Of a stretch of 5,887 nucleotides of DNA, positions 1 to 5,887 are shown piece by piece. Position numbers and translations under genes: made by a program. Position 1 is the stretch's first letter. The number at the start of each line of letters is the position of its first letter. The notes beneath the pieces are model-generated. The model was given only the letters and a program-made list of their open reading frames with translations. It made no database searches and was not told the origin of the DNA. Source of the DNA: an uncultured Alphaproteobacteria bacterium. Lineage in GTDB: Bacteria; Pseudomonadota; Alphaproteobacteria; Reyranellales; Reyranellaceae. The DNA lies in assembly GCA_903929895.1 (NCBI GenBank), contig CAIYWM010000909.1, positions 1-5,887 of the forward strand, in the 5' to 3' direction.

Positions 1-506
1 CCGAAATAGGTGAGCGAGACGTTCTTGTTGCCGTTGTACTTGTGGGCGAAGGCGAGACCGGTACCGATCGGCACCTGGGCGCCGACGATGCCGTGGCCGC
101 CGTAGAAGCTCTTCTCGCGGCTGAACATGTGCATCGAGCCGCCCTTGCCCTTGGAGTAGCCGCCGCTGCGTCCCGTCAGCTCGGCCATCACGCCCTTGGG
201 GTCCATGCCGCAGGCCAGCATGTGACCGTGGTCGCGGTAGGAGGTGATGACGGCGTCCTTGTCGCGGACATTGGCCTGCATCCCCACCACGACCGCTTCC
301 TGGCCGATGTAGAGATGGCAGAAGCCGCCGATCAGGCCCATGCCGTAGAGCTGGCCCGCCCGCTCCTCGAAGCGGCGGATCAGCAGCATGTCGCGGTAAT
401 GCGCCTTGAGCTCGTCCGGGCTCACGCTGTTGTCGCCCAGATTGGGAGGCGACTTCGCCTTGGCGGGAGAAGGATCGTCTTTCGGCTTGGTGGCCGGCTT
501 CGCCAT
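1..506 (-). CDS. pdhA: Pyruvate dehydrogenase E1 component, alpha subunit (partial, C-terminus beyond left edge)
   Basis: This is the thiamine-diphosphate-dependent E1 alpha subunit, which with E1 beta decarboxylates pyruvate and acetylates the E2 lipoyl groups of the cytoplasmic pyruvate dehydrogenase complex. The first 168 residues are present. A Lys/Pro/Ala-rich leader of about 25 residues, common in bacterial two-subunit E1, is followed by the family blocks MLLIRRFEERAGQLYGMG (40-57), GFCHLYIGQEA (61-71), SYRDHGHMLACG (89-100), GRSGGYSKGKGGSMHMFS (112-129) and GGHGIVGAQVPIGTGLAFA (136-154). The frame runs off the window at TYF-G, just before the expected GDG thiamine-binding motif, so that motif cannot be checked. 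The ATG at 506 is preceded by GAGGGG about 7 bases upstream. E1 beta and E2 genes would be expected next, outside the window. The upstream neighbour is the FtsB-like gene, 203 bases away. Branched-chain or acetoin E1 alpha is the alternative, but the eno/FtsB context favours pdhA. Confidence 0.95.
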   Translation of the reverse strand, partial: MAKPATKPKDDPSPAKAKSPPNLGDNSVSPDELKAHYRDMLLIRRFEERAGQLYGMGLIGGFCHLYIGQEAVVVGMQANVRDKDAVITSYRDHGHMLACGMDPKGVMAELTGRSGGYSKGKGGSMHMFSREKSFYGGHGIVGAQVPIGTGLAFAHKYNGNKNVSLTYF

Positions 507-709
507 GGCAGTCCCCTCATGAACGCACTTCGGCTTATAGCATCGCTCAGGGCGATGTATTTGATCTAGCAGGAAAAACCAGACTCGACGCGGGTGCGCC
601 GCAGCAATTGAGCGATTGTTTGCCTACGAAGGATCGCGCCGGACAGTTTCTTTCAGATGACCGCGGGGCGAACGCTGAACAAGGCGTCATCGTCGCGGGG
701 ATCTGCCCC
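507..709 (-). other. Intergenic region between the FtsB-like gene and pdhA, with a small hairpin
   Basis: These 203 bases hold no convincing gene. A perfect 6-bp inverted repeat CATCGC/GCGATG with a 5-base loop lies at 541-557, about 35 bases upstream of the pdhA start. On the minus strand it is followed by CTATAAG (534-540), which resembles a -10 element but has no good -35 at the right distance. A GGGG/CCCC pair directly after the FtsB-like stop lacks a T-run, so it is not a convincing terminator. The pdhA promoter may lie here or transcription may continue from upstream; the sequence does not decide. Confidence 0.4.
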
Positions 710-1009
710 TCAGCGCGTCGGCATGAAGACGATGACGTCGTCCTTGCGCGCGAAGTTCAGGAGCACGCGCGCCCGCTCGTCGAGCATGTCGGGCTCGAGG
801 CTCTGGTTGCGCAGCGCCGCCACGCGCCGCTCCCAGATCTTCCGGGTGGTCTCGGCTTCGGCGAGGTTCTGTTCGGCGATCAGCACTTCGCGCTGGAGAT
901 GCGCCATGGCCAGCAGGCCGCGATCACCGTTCACCAGATGGTACCCGAAATAGCCGAATACCGTGGCGAAGATGACGGGAGCCAAAATCTGACGTGGTCT
1001 CAACAACAT
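710..1009 (-). CDS. FtsB/DivIC-like septum formation initiator family protein
   Basis: A 99-residue bitopic membrane protein of the FtsB/DivIC family, expected to act in the divisome as a partner of FtsL/FtsQ-type proteins. An N-terminal membrane segment spans about residues 7-25 (ILAPVIFATVFGYFGYHLV). The NGDRGLLA motif (27-34) follows, then a coiled-coil-like stretch (about 35-68), then the conserved tail LEPDMLDERARVLLNFARKDDVIV (71-94). The start at 1009 is preferred because AGGA lies 9 bases upstream. An in-frame ATG seven codons earlier (1030) has no clear ribosome binding site and would add MPAGTPH. The gene lies between eno and pdhA, the usual place of this family in alphaproteobacteria, although here the MarR-GNAT and EamA genes intervene. 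The family assignment is firm; the exact divisome role is inferred from the family. Confidence 0.88.
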   Translation of the reverse strand: MLLRPRQILAPVIFATVFGYFGYHLVNGDRGLLAMAHLQREVLIAEQNLAEAETTRKIWERRVAALRNQSLEPDMLDERARVLLNFARKDDVIVFMPTR

Positions 1010-1174
1010 ATGCGGCGTTCCTGCAGGCATATGGCAACATATGGTGGGCTTCCGTCAAGAAATTTTCGTTCAATCGAAGGCTGTCAGCGGTTGTGACAAC
1101 GGGAATCCGCGATAGCCAAGCCGCTCCGCCCCCAGGGATCGCTCCGGGTGCGACATTCGCTTCGAATGTTTCGG
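1010..1174 (-). promoter_or_regulatory. Upstream region of the FtsB-like gene with three CATATG palindromes and a TTGACG box
   Basis: These 165 bases separate the EamA gene from the FtsB-like gene. A minus-strand TTGACG (1058-1053) is a plausible -35, but the sequence 16-18 bases downstream (GCCATAT) is only a weak -10. CATATG occurs at 1007-1012, 1028-1033 and 1038-1043, i.e. 21 and 10 bases apart, and CAACATATG is a direct repeat at 1004-1012 and 1035-1043. The first copy contains the start codon itself. The promoter assignment is an inference and weak. Confidence 0.3.
1153..1169 (-). repeat. Perfect 7-bp inverted repeat just downstream of the EamA gene
   Basis: ACATTCG and CGAATGT are separated by 3 bases, starting 5 bases beyond the EamA stop codon in the direction of transcription. 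It can form a short hairpin in the 3' end of the MarR-GNAT/EamA transcript. No T-run follows on the minus strand, so it is not a canonical intrinsic terminator. It may be a 3' stabilising hairpin, or chance. Confidence 0.4.
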
Positions 1175-2080
1175 TTATTTCGGTTGTTTCGTTTGTGCGG
1201 ACCGCTGGTCGGGTTTCAGCGCCCACCACAGGCCCGCCAGGACACAGGCGAGCCCCAGCAGAGCGGCCACGGGCAAGGGTTCGCCCAGCAGCGCCGTGCC
1301 GCCCAGCGCCGCGGTCACCGGACCGAGGCCGAGGAACAGCGTAACCAGGCTCGGAGGCGCATTGCCCAGCGCATAGACCCAGAGGAAGAAGCCCACGCCG
1401 CTCGATACGCCGATGAAGGCGATGGCGGCCATCTCGCCCCCGGTGAACGAGGGCCAGGCGGTGAAGAAGCCCTCCGTGGCGGCCATGCCGGCGAGCGCGA
1501 GGACGGCCACGAACATGGCGAAGGCGGTCACGTGCAGCGCCGAGCTGCGCGCCACATAGGGCGCATAGAAGATCGAGCAGAGCGCGCCGCAGAGGGCGGC
1601 TCCGAGCGCCGACAGCGTCCCCAGCCAGACCGACCCGTGCTCCGGCTGCGCCGTGATCGCGGCCCCTCCGAGCGCGATCGCGACGCCGCCGACGGTGAGC
1701 AGCGAACCGCCGACCTTCGCCATCGTCAAGCGTTCCCGGCCGAGCAGTGCCGACAGGATCATGGTCATGAGCGGAAAGGTCGAGAACAGCAGCGAGGCCC
1801 GCGCCGCCGGGATGTGCAGCAGGGAATAGTTCAGCAGCACGATCAGCACCGCGAACTGCCCGATGCCCAGCAGCCCGATCGGCAGGAGGTCGCGCCCGGC
1901 GATGCCCCGCCACGGCCGCAGCCACAGCGCCGGCAACAGGCAGATCAGCCCGACCAGATAGCGCAGGAAGCCGAGCGACCCCGGCCCCGCCGCATCGACG
2001 ACGTAGCGGGTCGCCACCATGGCCGCTCCGACCTGGATTCCGGTCCCGGCTGCGGCCCACAGCGGGCCGGGCCGCTTCAC
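1175..2080 (-). CDS. EamA/DMT-superfamily transporter (RhaT/YdcZ-like exporter)
   Basis: A 301-residue inner-membrane protein with about ten hydrophobic segments (roughly 7-28, 34-54, 65-85, 92-113, 122-143, 151-171, 181-200, 216-236, 244-262 and 269-288) in two tandem EamA repeats. Each repeat carries the family's loop before its last helix: LLGRERLT (112-119) and LLGEPLP (264-270). The length is typical of the family, whose members usually export small metabolites or amino acids; the substrate cannot be told from sequence. The GTG start at 2080 is chosen because it overlaps the TGA of the upstream gene as GTGA, implying translational coupling, and because a later start at ATG 2020 would cut into the first membrane helix. 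No strong Shine-Dalgarno is needed or seen. The link to the MarR-GNAT protein suggests the exported compound, or its acetylated form, is what the regulator senses; this is inference. Confidence 0.9.
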   Translation of the reverse strand: MKRPGPLWAAAGTGIQVGAAMVATRYVVDAAGPGSLGFLRYLVGLICLLPALWLRPWRGIAGRDLLPIGLLGIGQFAVLIVLLNYSLLHIPAARASLLFSTFPLMTMILSALLGRERLTMAKVGGSLLTVGGVAIALGGAAITAQPEHGSVWLGTLSALGAALCGALCSIFYAPYVARSSALHVTAFAMFVAVLALAGMAATEGFFTAWPSFTGGEMAAIAFIGVSSGVGFFLWVYALGNAPPSLVTLFLGLGPVTAALGGTALLGEPLPVAALLGLACVLAGLWWALKPDQRSAQTKQPK

Positions 2081-3006
2081 AGGTCGAGGTTCCAGAACTG
2101 CCCGACCAGCTTCTTGCCGAAACTGTCGTGTTTCTCTTCCTTGATGAGCCGAAATCCGGCGGCGATGTAGATCTTGCGCGCCGAGACCAGGATGTCGTTG
2201 GTCCATAACATCAGCTTCTTGTAGCCCTTGGCCCGGGCATCCTCGATGCAGGCCGCGACCAGGCTCTGGCCGATGCCCAGCCCGCGCGCCGTCGGCTCGA
2301 CATAGAGCATGCGAAGCTGCCCCGTGGCCTTGCCCGCCCGGACCAGGAAGACCGACCCCACGATCTCGCCGTTGCGCTCGGCGATCCAGCAATTGTCGGA
2401 CTTCGGGTCGAACTTCCGGATGAACTTCGCGGAAATCTCCGCGAGCATCGCCTCGAAGCTGCCGTCCCAGCCATGCTCGTCGGCATAGAGCTGGGTCTGG
2501 CGGCGGATGATCCACCCCATGTCGCCGGGCTGATGCGGCCGCAGCGTGAAGGGCGTGCGCTTCTCCGGCGGCTCGTCGAGCAGCTTCTCGACCGTCTCCA
2601 GCGCCTTGACCAGCTTGTCCTGCCGCTCGACCGGCAGTTCGGCCAGCAGCTTGGCGACGTCCTTGCGCGACCGCTCGTTCATGGCCGCCCAGAGCTGCTG
2701 GCCTTTCGCCGTGAGTGCGAGCTGCGTCTCGCGCTTGTCCTGCTGGCTGCGCGTCCGGGCGAGACAGCCCCTCTTCTCCAGCCCCTTCAGCAGGCGGCTG
2801 ACATAGCCCGGGTCGAGACCGAGATCGCGGCACAGTTCCTGCGCCGTCGGCCGGTCGCGATTGGCGATCTCGTAGACCAGCCGCCCCTCGGGCAGGGTGA
2901 AGGGGCTGTGCAGCAGCGTTTCCTCGAGCACGCCGATGCGGCGGGTATAGAAACGCGAGAAACGGCGGACCGCCTCGATGCGGGACGCGAGCGACGACGC
3001 TGCCAT
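2077..3006 (-). CDS. MarR-family regulator fused to a GNAT N-acetyltransferase
   Basis: A 309-residue two-domain protein. Residues about 10-145 form a MarR-type winged helix: TAQELCRDLGLDPGYVSRLL (54-73) is the DNA-recognition helix region and the wing carries DKRETQLALT (90-99). Residues about 153-309 form a GNAT domain. The strand LRMLYVEP (231-238) runs into the acetyl-CoA pyrophosphate loop RGLGIG (241-246), which fits Q/RxxGxG/A, and SARKIYIAAGFRLIKEE (275-291) is the C-terminal motif. The fusion is a known bacterial architecture, but substrate and ligand are unknown. The start at 3006 is chosen because GGAGG sits 7 bases upstream; an in-frame ATG at 3036 lacks such a site. The start region lies inside palindromes that could be an autoregulatory operator. 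The stop overlaps the EamA start (GTGA), so the two are co-expressed. Both domains look intact. Confidence 0.92.
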   Translation of the reverse strand: MAASSLASRIEAVRRFSRFYTRRIGVLEETLLHSPFTLPEGRLVYEIANRDRPTAQELCRDLGLDPGYVSRLLKGLEKRGCLARTRSQQDKRETQLALTAKGQQLWAAMNERSRKDVAKLLAELPVERQDKLVKALETVEKLLDEPPEKRTPFTLRPHQPGDMGWIIRRQTQLYADEHGWDGSFEAMLAEISAKFIRKFDPKSDNCWIAERNGEIVGSVFLVRAGKATGQLRMLYVEPTARGLGIGQSLVAACIEDARAKGYKKLMLWTNDILVSARKIYIAAGFRLIKEEKHDSFGKKLVGQFWNLDL

Positions 3007-3007
3007 G

Positions 3008-3060
3008 GCAACCTCCAGGAAGGTTGCTATCGTCAATCAGTTGATTGCCTTCGTCAACTA
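3008..3060 (-). promoter_or_regulatory. Probable promoter/operator of the MarR-GNAT–EamA unit with palindromes
   Basis: Three overlapping symmetric elements lie just upstream of the start codon at 3006. GCAACCT/AGGTTGC is a perfect 7-bp inverted repeat (3008-3014 and 3021-3027, 6-base spacer) that covers part of the GGAGG ribosome binding site. CAATCA/TGATTG (3034-3039 and 3042-3047) is a near-continuous palindrome. AGTTGA/TCAACT (3039-3044 and 3054-3059) has a 9-base spacer. TTGACG, a good -35 on the minus strand, occurs twice, 21 bases apart (3057-3052 and 3036-3031), but no strong -10 follows. The layout fits a dimeric MarR-type repressor binding its own promoter; which palindrome is the operator is an inference. 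Confidence 0.5.
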
Positions 3061-3083
3061 CTGGCAGGTAAGCGGCGGGCATG

Positions 3084-3109
3084 AAAAAGGGCCGCCGCAG
3101 CGACCCTTT
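3084..3109 (-). terminator. Rho-independent terminator of eno
   Basis: On the minus strand, starting 22 bases after the eno stop codon, AAAGGGTCGC pairs with GCGGCCCTTT around a 4-base loop (TGCG). This gives a 10-bp stem with one G-U pair, and the strand continues into a run of five T (3088-3084). It is a textbook intrinsic terminator and separates eno from the MarR-GNAT–EamA unit, implying that unit has its own promoter. Confidence 0.9.
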
Positions 3110-3130
3110 ATCATCTCACTCGGCCCCGAC

Positions 3131-4493
<1,363 letters not shown>

Positions 4494-4528
4494 TCTCGGC
4501 GAGAATTGCCGCCGCCTGGGAGAAAACA

Positions 4529-5125
4529 ATGCCCGACCAGACCCACCACCATCAGGCCACCGCGTCCGTCGAAGCCCGGACCGACGCCATCGAGGCCGCC
4601 TTCCACGAACGCGGCATGGAACCTGCCAACTTCATCCGCGAGTTCAAGCACCTCGCCGAGGAGGAATGGGTGCCGGAGAACGGCGCACGGGTGGTCGCCA
4701 AGGCCTGGACCGATCCGGCGTTCCGCGAGCGGCTGTTCGCCAACGGCCGCGAGGCCGTGACCGAACTGGGCCTCTCGATGCCGCCGCATCACCGGCACCT
4801 GGTCGTGCTGGAGAACACGCCGAACGTCCACAACGTGATCTGCTGCACGCTCTGCTCGTGCACCGCCTTCTCGATCATCGGCCTGCCGCCGGACTGGTAC
4901 AAGGACCTGGAATACCGCGCCCGTGTCGTGCGCCAGTCGCGCACCGTGCTGAAGGAGATGGGCCTCGACCTGCCGGCCGACATGGAAATCCGCGTCTGGG
5001 ATACGACGGCCGACACGCGTTACATGGTGCTGCCGGTGCGCCCGGAAGGCACCGAGGGCTGGTCCGAGGAAAAGCTCGCAGCGCTGGTCACCAAGGACGC
5101 CATGATCGGCGTCTCGCGCCTCTAG
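4529..5125 (+). CDS. nthA: Nitrile hydratase, alpha subunit (cobalt type)
   Basis: A 198-residue alpha subunit of nitrile hydratase, which with NthB hydrates nitriles to amides in the cytoplasm. The metal site is CCTLCSC (105-111): Cys106, Cys109 and Cys111 correspond to the three ligating cysteines, the last two normally oxidised to sulfinate and sulfenate. Thr at 107 rather than Ser is the mark of the cobalt type. Flanking family blocks are present: AAFHERG (23-29), EEWVPENGARVVAKAWTDPAFRERL (45-69), GLPPDWYKDLEYRARVVRQSR (118-138), IRVWDTTADTRYMVLPVRP (154-172) and GTEGWSEEKLAALVTKDAMIGV (174-195). A short His cluster (6-8) lies at the N-terminus, as in several cobalt-type enzymes. After the motif it has TAFSIIG where characterised enzymes have TPWPVLG, so the residue at the usual pocket Trp is Phe114. 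GGGAG lies 6 bases before the ATG. The gamma subunit of thiocyanate hydrolase is the main alternative, but the single full-length beta gene next to it favours nitrile hydratase. Confidence 0.95.
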   Translation: MPDQTHHHQATASVEARTDAIEAAFHERGMEPANFIREFKHLAEEEWVPENGARVVAKAWTDPAFRERLFANGREAVTELGLSMPPHHRHLVVLENTPNVHNVICCTLCSCTAFSIIGLPPDWYKDLEYRARVVRQSRTVLKEMGLDLPADMEIRVWDTTADTRYMVLPVRPEGTEGWSEEKLAALVTKDAMIGVSRL

Positions 5126-5141
5126 CACCGGAGAGACAGTC

Positions 5142-5759
5142 ATGGACGGCATGCACGATCTCGGCGGCAAGCATGGCTTCGGCCGGGTCCGCTATTCGCT
5201 CCGCGCCCAGACCTTCCACGAGCCGTGGGAAAAGCGGGTCAACGCGCTCTATTCGCTGGCGGTGAAGCTCGGCATCTTCAACATGGACGAGTACCGCCAT
5301 GCCATCGAGCGCATGGAGCCGCGCCACTATCTGTCGGCCAGCTACTATGAGCGCTCGCTGACCAGCCTCGCCACGCTCTGCGTCGAGAAGGGCATCCTGA
5401 CCCAGGAGGAATTGGAGCGCCGCGCCCAGGGCGCCTTCCCCCTCGCCTTGCCCAGCGCTCCCGGCCGCGCCAACGTCGCCACGCGCGAGACGCTGAAGGT
5501 CGGAGACAAGGTCACGGTGAAGACCGACTACGTCCCGGGCCATGTCCGCATGCCGGGCTACATCCGCGGCAAGAGCGGCGTGGTGGTCGGCGTGTCACCG
5601 GCCTACCCGTTCCCCGACGCCCATGGCCACGGCATCGAGGCCGAAGACGAGCCGACCTATGACGTCCGCTTCGACGCGCGCGACCTGTGGTCCGAATCGG
5701 CTGACCCGGCGTTCGTGCATGTCGGTGTCTTCGAGAGCTACCTGGAGCGCGCGAAGTAG
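5142..5759 (+). CDS. nthB: Nitrile hydratase, beta subunit
   Basis: A 205-residue beta subunit that forms the active-site cleft with NthA. The N-terminal MDGMHDLGGKHGFG signature (1-14) is intact. The helical half contains WEKRVNAL (29-36), the EYRHAIERM block (50-58, placing Arg52 where the family's catalytic-site Arg contacts the oxidised cysteines) and RHYLSASYYERSL (61-73). The C-terminal SH3-like barrel carries the second conserved Arg region HVRMPGYIRGKSGVV (134-148), PFPDAHGHG (156-164) and PTYDVRFDARDLW (171-183). It is about 15-25 residues shorter than many characterised beta subunits but has both halves, so it is a true beta subunit and not a P14K-type activator. It starts 16 bases after nthA with GGAG 8 bases before the ATG, so the two are one operon. 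No terminator is visible after it. Confidence 0.95.
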   Translation: MDGMHDLGGKHGFGRVRYSLRAQTFHEPWEKRVNALYSLAVKLGIFNMDEYRHAIERMEPRHYLSASYYERSLTSLATLCVEKGILTQEELERRAQGAFPLALPSAPGRANVATRETLKVGDKVTVKTDYVPGHVRMPGYIRGKSGVVVGVSPAYPFPDAHGHGIEAEDEPTYDVRFDARDLWSESADPAFVHVGVFESYLERAK

Positions 5760-5887
5760 TCATCAATGTCGTCCTGAGGTGGTGTGATTGCGGATGAAGG
5801 GCGGCTTGAGTGGCTGCTCTCCAAGAGGGAACTAATGCGGGGTCACTGCGAGGTGCCCCAAGGGCCCACTTATAGAGGAGAGCAGCC
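5760..5887 (+). other. Non-coding 3' region after nthB, possible left end of a mobile element
   Basis: No gene and no intrinsic terminator for nthB is visible in these 128 bases. Near its start, GTCGTCCTGAGG (5769-5780 region) resembles the beginning of the palindromic intergenic repeats often seen in alphaproteobacteria, but its second arm is absent. The rest is dominated by the structured inverted repeat at 5812-5887. AGGAG near the edge (5876-5880) could be a ribosome binding site for a gene starting just outside the window. That the repeat ends exactly at the last base suggests, but does not prove, a contig break at a repeated element. Confidence 0.35.
5812..5887 (+). repeat. 11-bp perfect inverted repeat with nested hairpin at the right edge
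   Basis: GGCTGCTCTCC (5812-5822) is the exact reverse complement of GGAGAGCAGCC (5877-5887). Between them lies a second stem: GGGG, a one-base bulge and CAC (5839-5846) pair with GTGCCCC (5853-5859) around a 6-base loop. The two single-stranded sides of the large internal loop are 16 and 17 bases (5823-5838 and 5860-5876). As RNA this would be a stem – large internal loop – stem-loop structure. The base pairing is seen directly; its function is not known from the sequence. Confidence 0.75.

Noticed and set aside
42..569. A 175-codon plus-strand frame at the left edge
   Set aside because: Antisense of pdhA, whose protein is unmistakable on the minus strand.
1170..1195. Repeated TTTCGGTT-like units
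   Set aside because: They fall in the last codons and stop of the EamA gene (QTKQPK tail); only two imperfect units, no sign of an array.
924..2060. A 378-codon minus-strand frame overlapping the EamA and FtsB-like genes
   Set aside because: Arg/Gly/Ala-rich shadow frame; the EamA and FtsB-like frames have clear membrane and family features in the same DNA.
1148..2170. A 340-codon plus-strand frame opposite the EamA gene
   Set aside because: The translation is almost all Arg, Gln, Glu, Gly and His with no domain; it mirrors the transporter codons.
2081..3082. Apparent N-terminal extension of the EamA protein to 635 residues
   Set aside because: The frame upstream of 2080 is an out-of-frame reading of the MarR-GNAT gene with low-complexity translation; the GTG at 2080 gives the normal transporter length.

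Overview
The window is high-GC DNA, clearly bacterial, and most likely from an alphaproteobacterium of the Rhodospirillales/Hyphomicrobiales kind. This rests on the enolase – FtsB-like protein – pyruvate dehydrogenase E1 alpha gene neighbourhood, the codon use, and the protein sequences. The exact genus cannot be fixed from the sequence alone.

Layout. The left three quarters is read leftwards (minus strand). In transcription order it holds: eno (4408-3131) with a strong intrinsic terminator; a two-gene unit of a MarR-GNAT fusion protein (3006-2077) and an EamA/DMT-family transporter (2080-1175), joined by a GTGA start/stop overlap; a small FtsB/DivIC-like septum formation initiator protein (1009-710); and the first 168 codons of pdhA (506-1, running off the left edge). 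The right part is read rightwards. It holds a divergent promoter region (4409-4528), then nthA (4529-5125) and nthB (5142-5759), the two subunits of a cobalt-type nitrile hydratase. The window closes with 128 non-coding bases that contain a perfect 11-bp inverted repeat ending exactly at the last base.

How the genes work together. eno and pdhA are core carbon metabolism (lower glycolysis and entry into the TCA cycle), and the FtsB-like gene between them is a usual alphaproteobacterial companion. The MarR-GNAT/EamA pair looks like an inserted accessory module: a regulator fused to an acetyltransferase, translationally coupled to a small-molecule exporter, with palindromes over its own start region that suggest autoregulation. 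NthA and NthB together would hydrate nitriles to amides. No metallochaperone/activator gene and no amidase is visible inside the window.

Most interesting points: (1) the structured inverted repeat at the right edge, which either sequesters the ribosome binding site of a gene just outside the window or is part of a structured RNA, possibly the left end of an IS110-type element beside a palindromic intergenic repeat; (2) departures from the usual nitrile hydratase active-site sequence just after the CTLCSC metal motif; (3) the MarR-GNAT/EamA module and its operator-like palindromes. No stretch longer than about 205 bases lacks a gene. Most other long open frames, including a 487-codon one opposite eno, are shadows.
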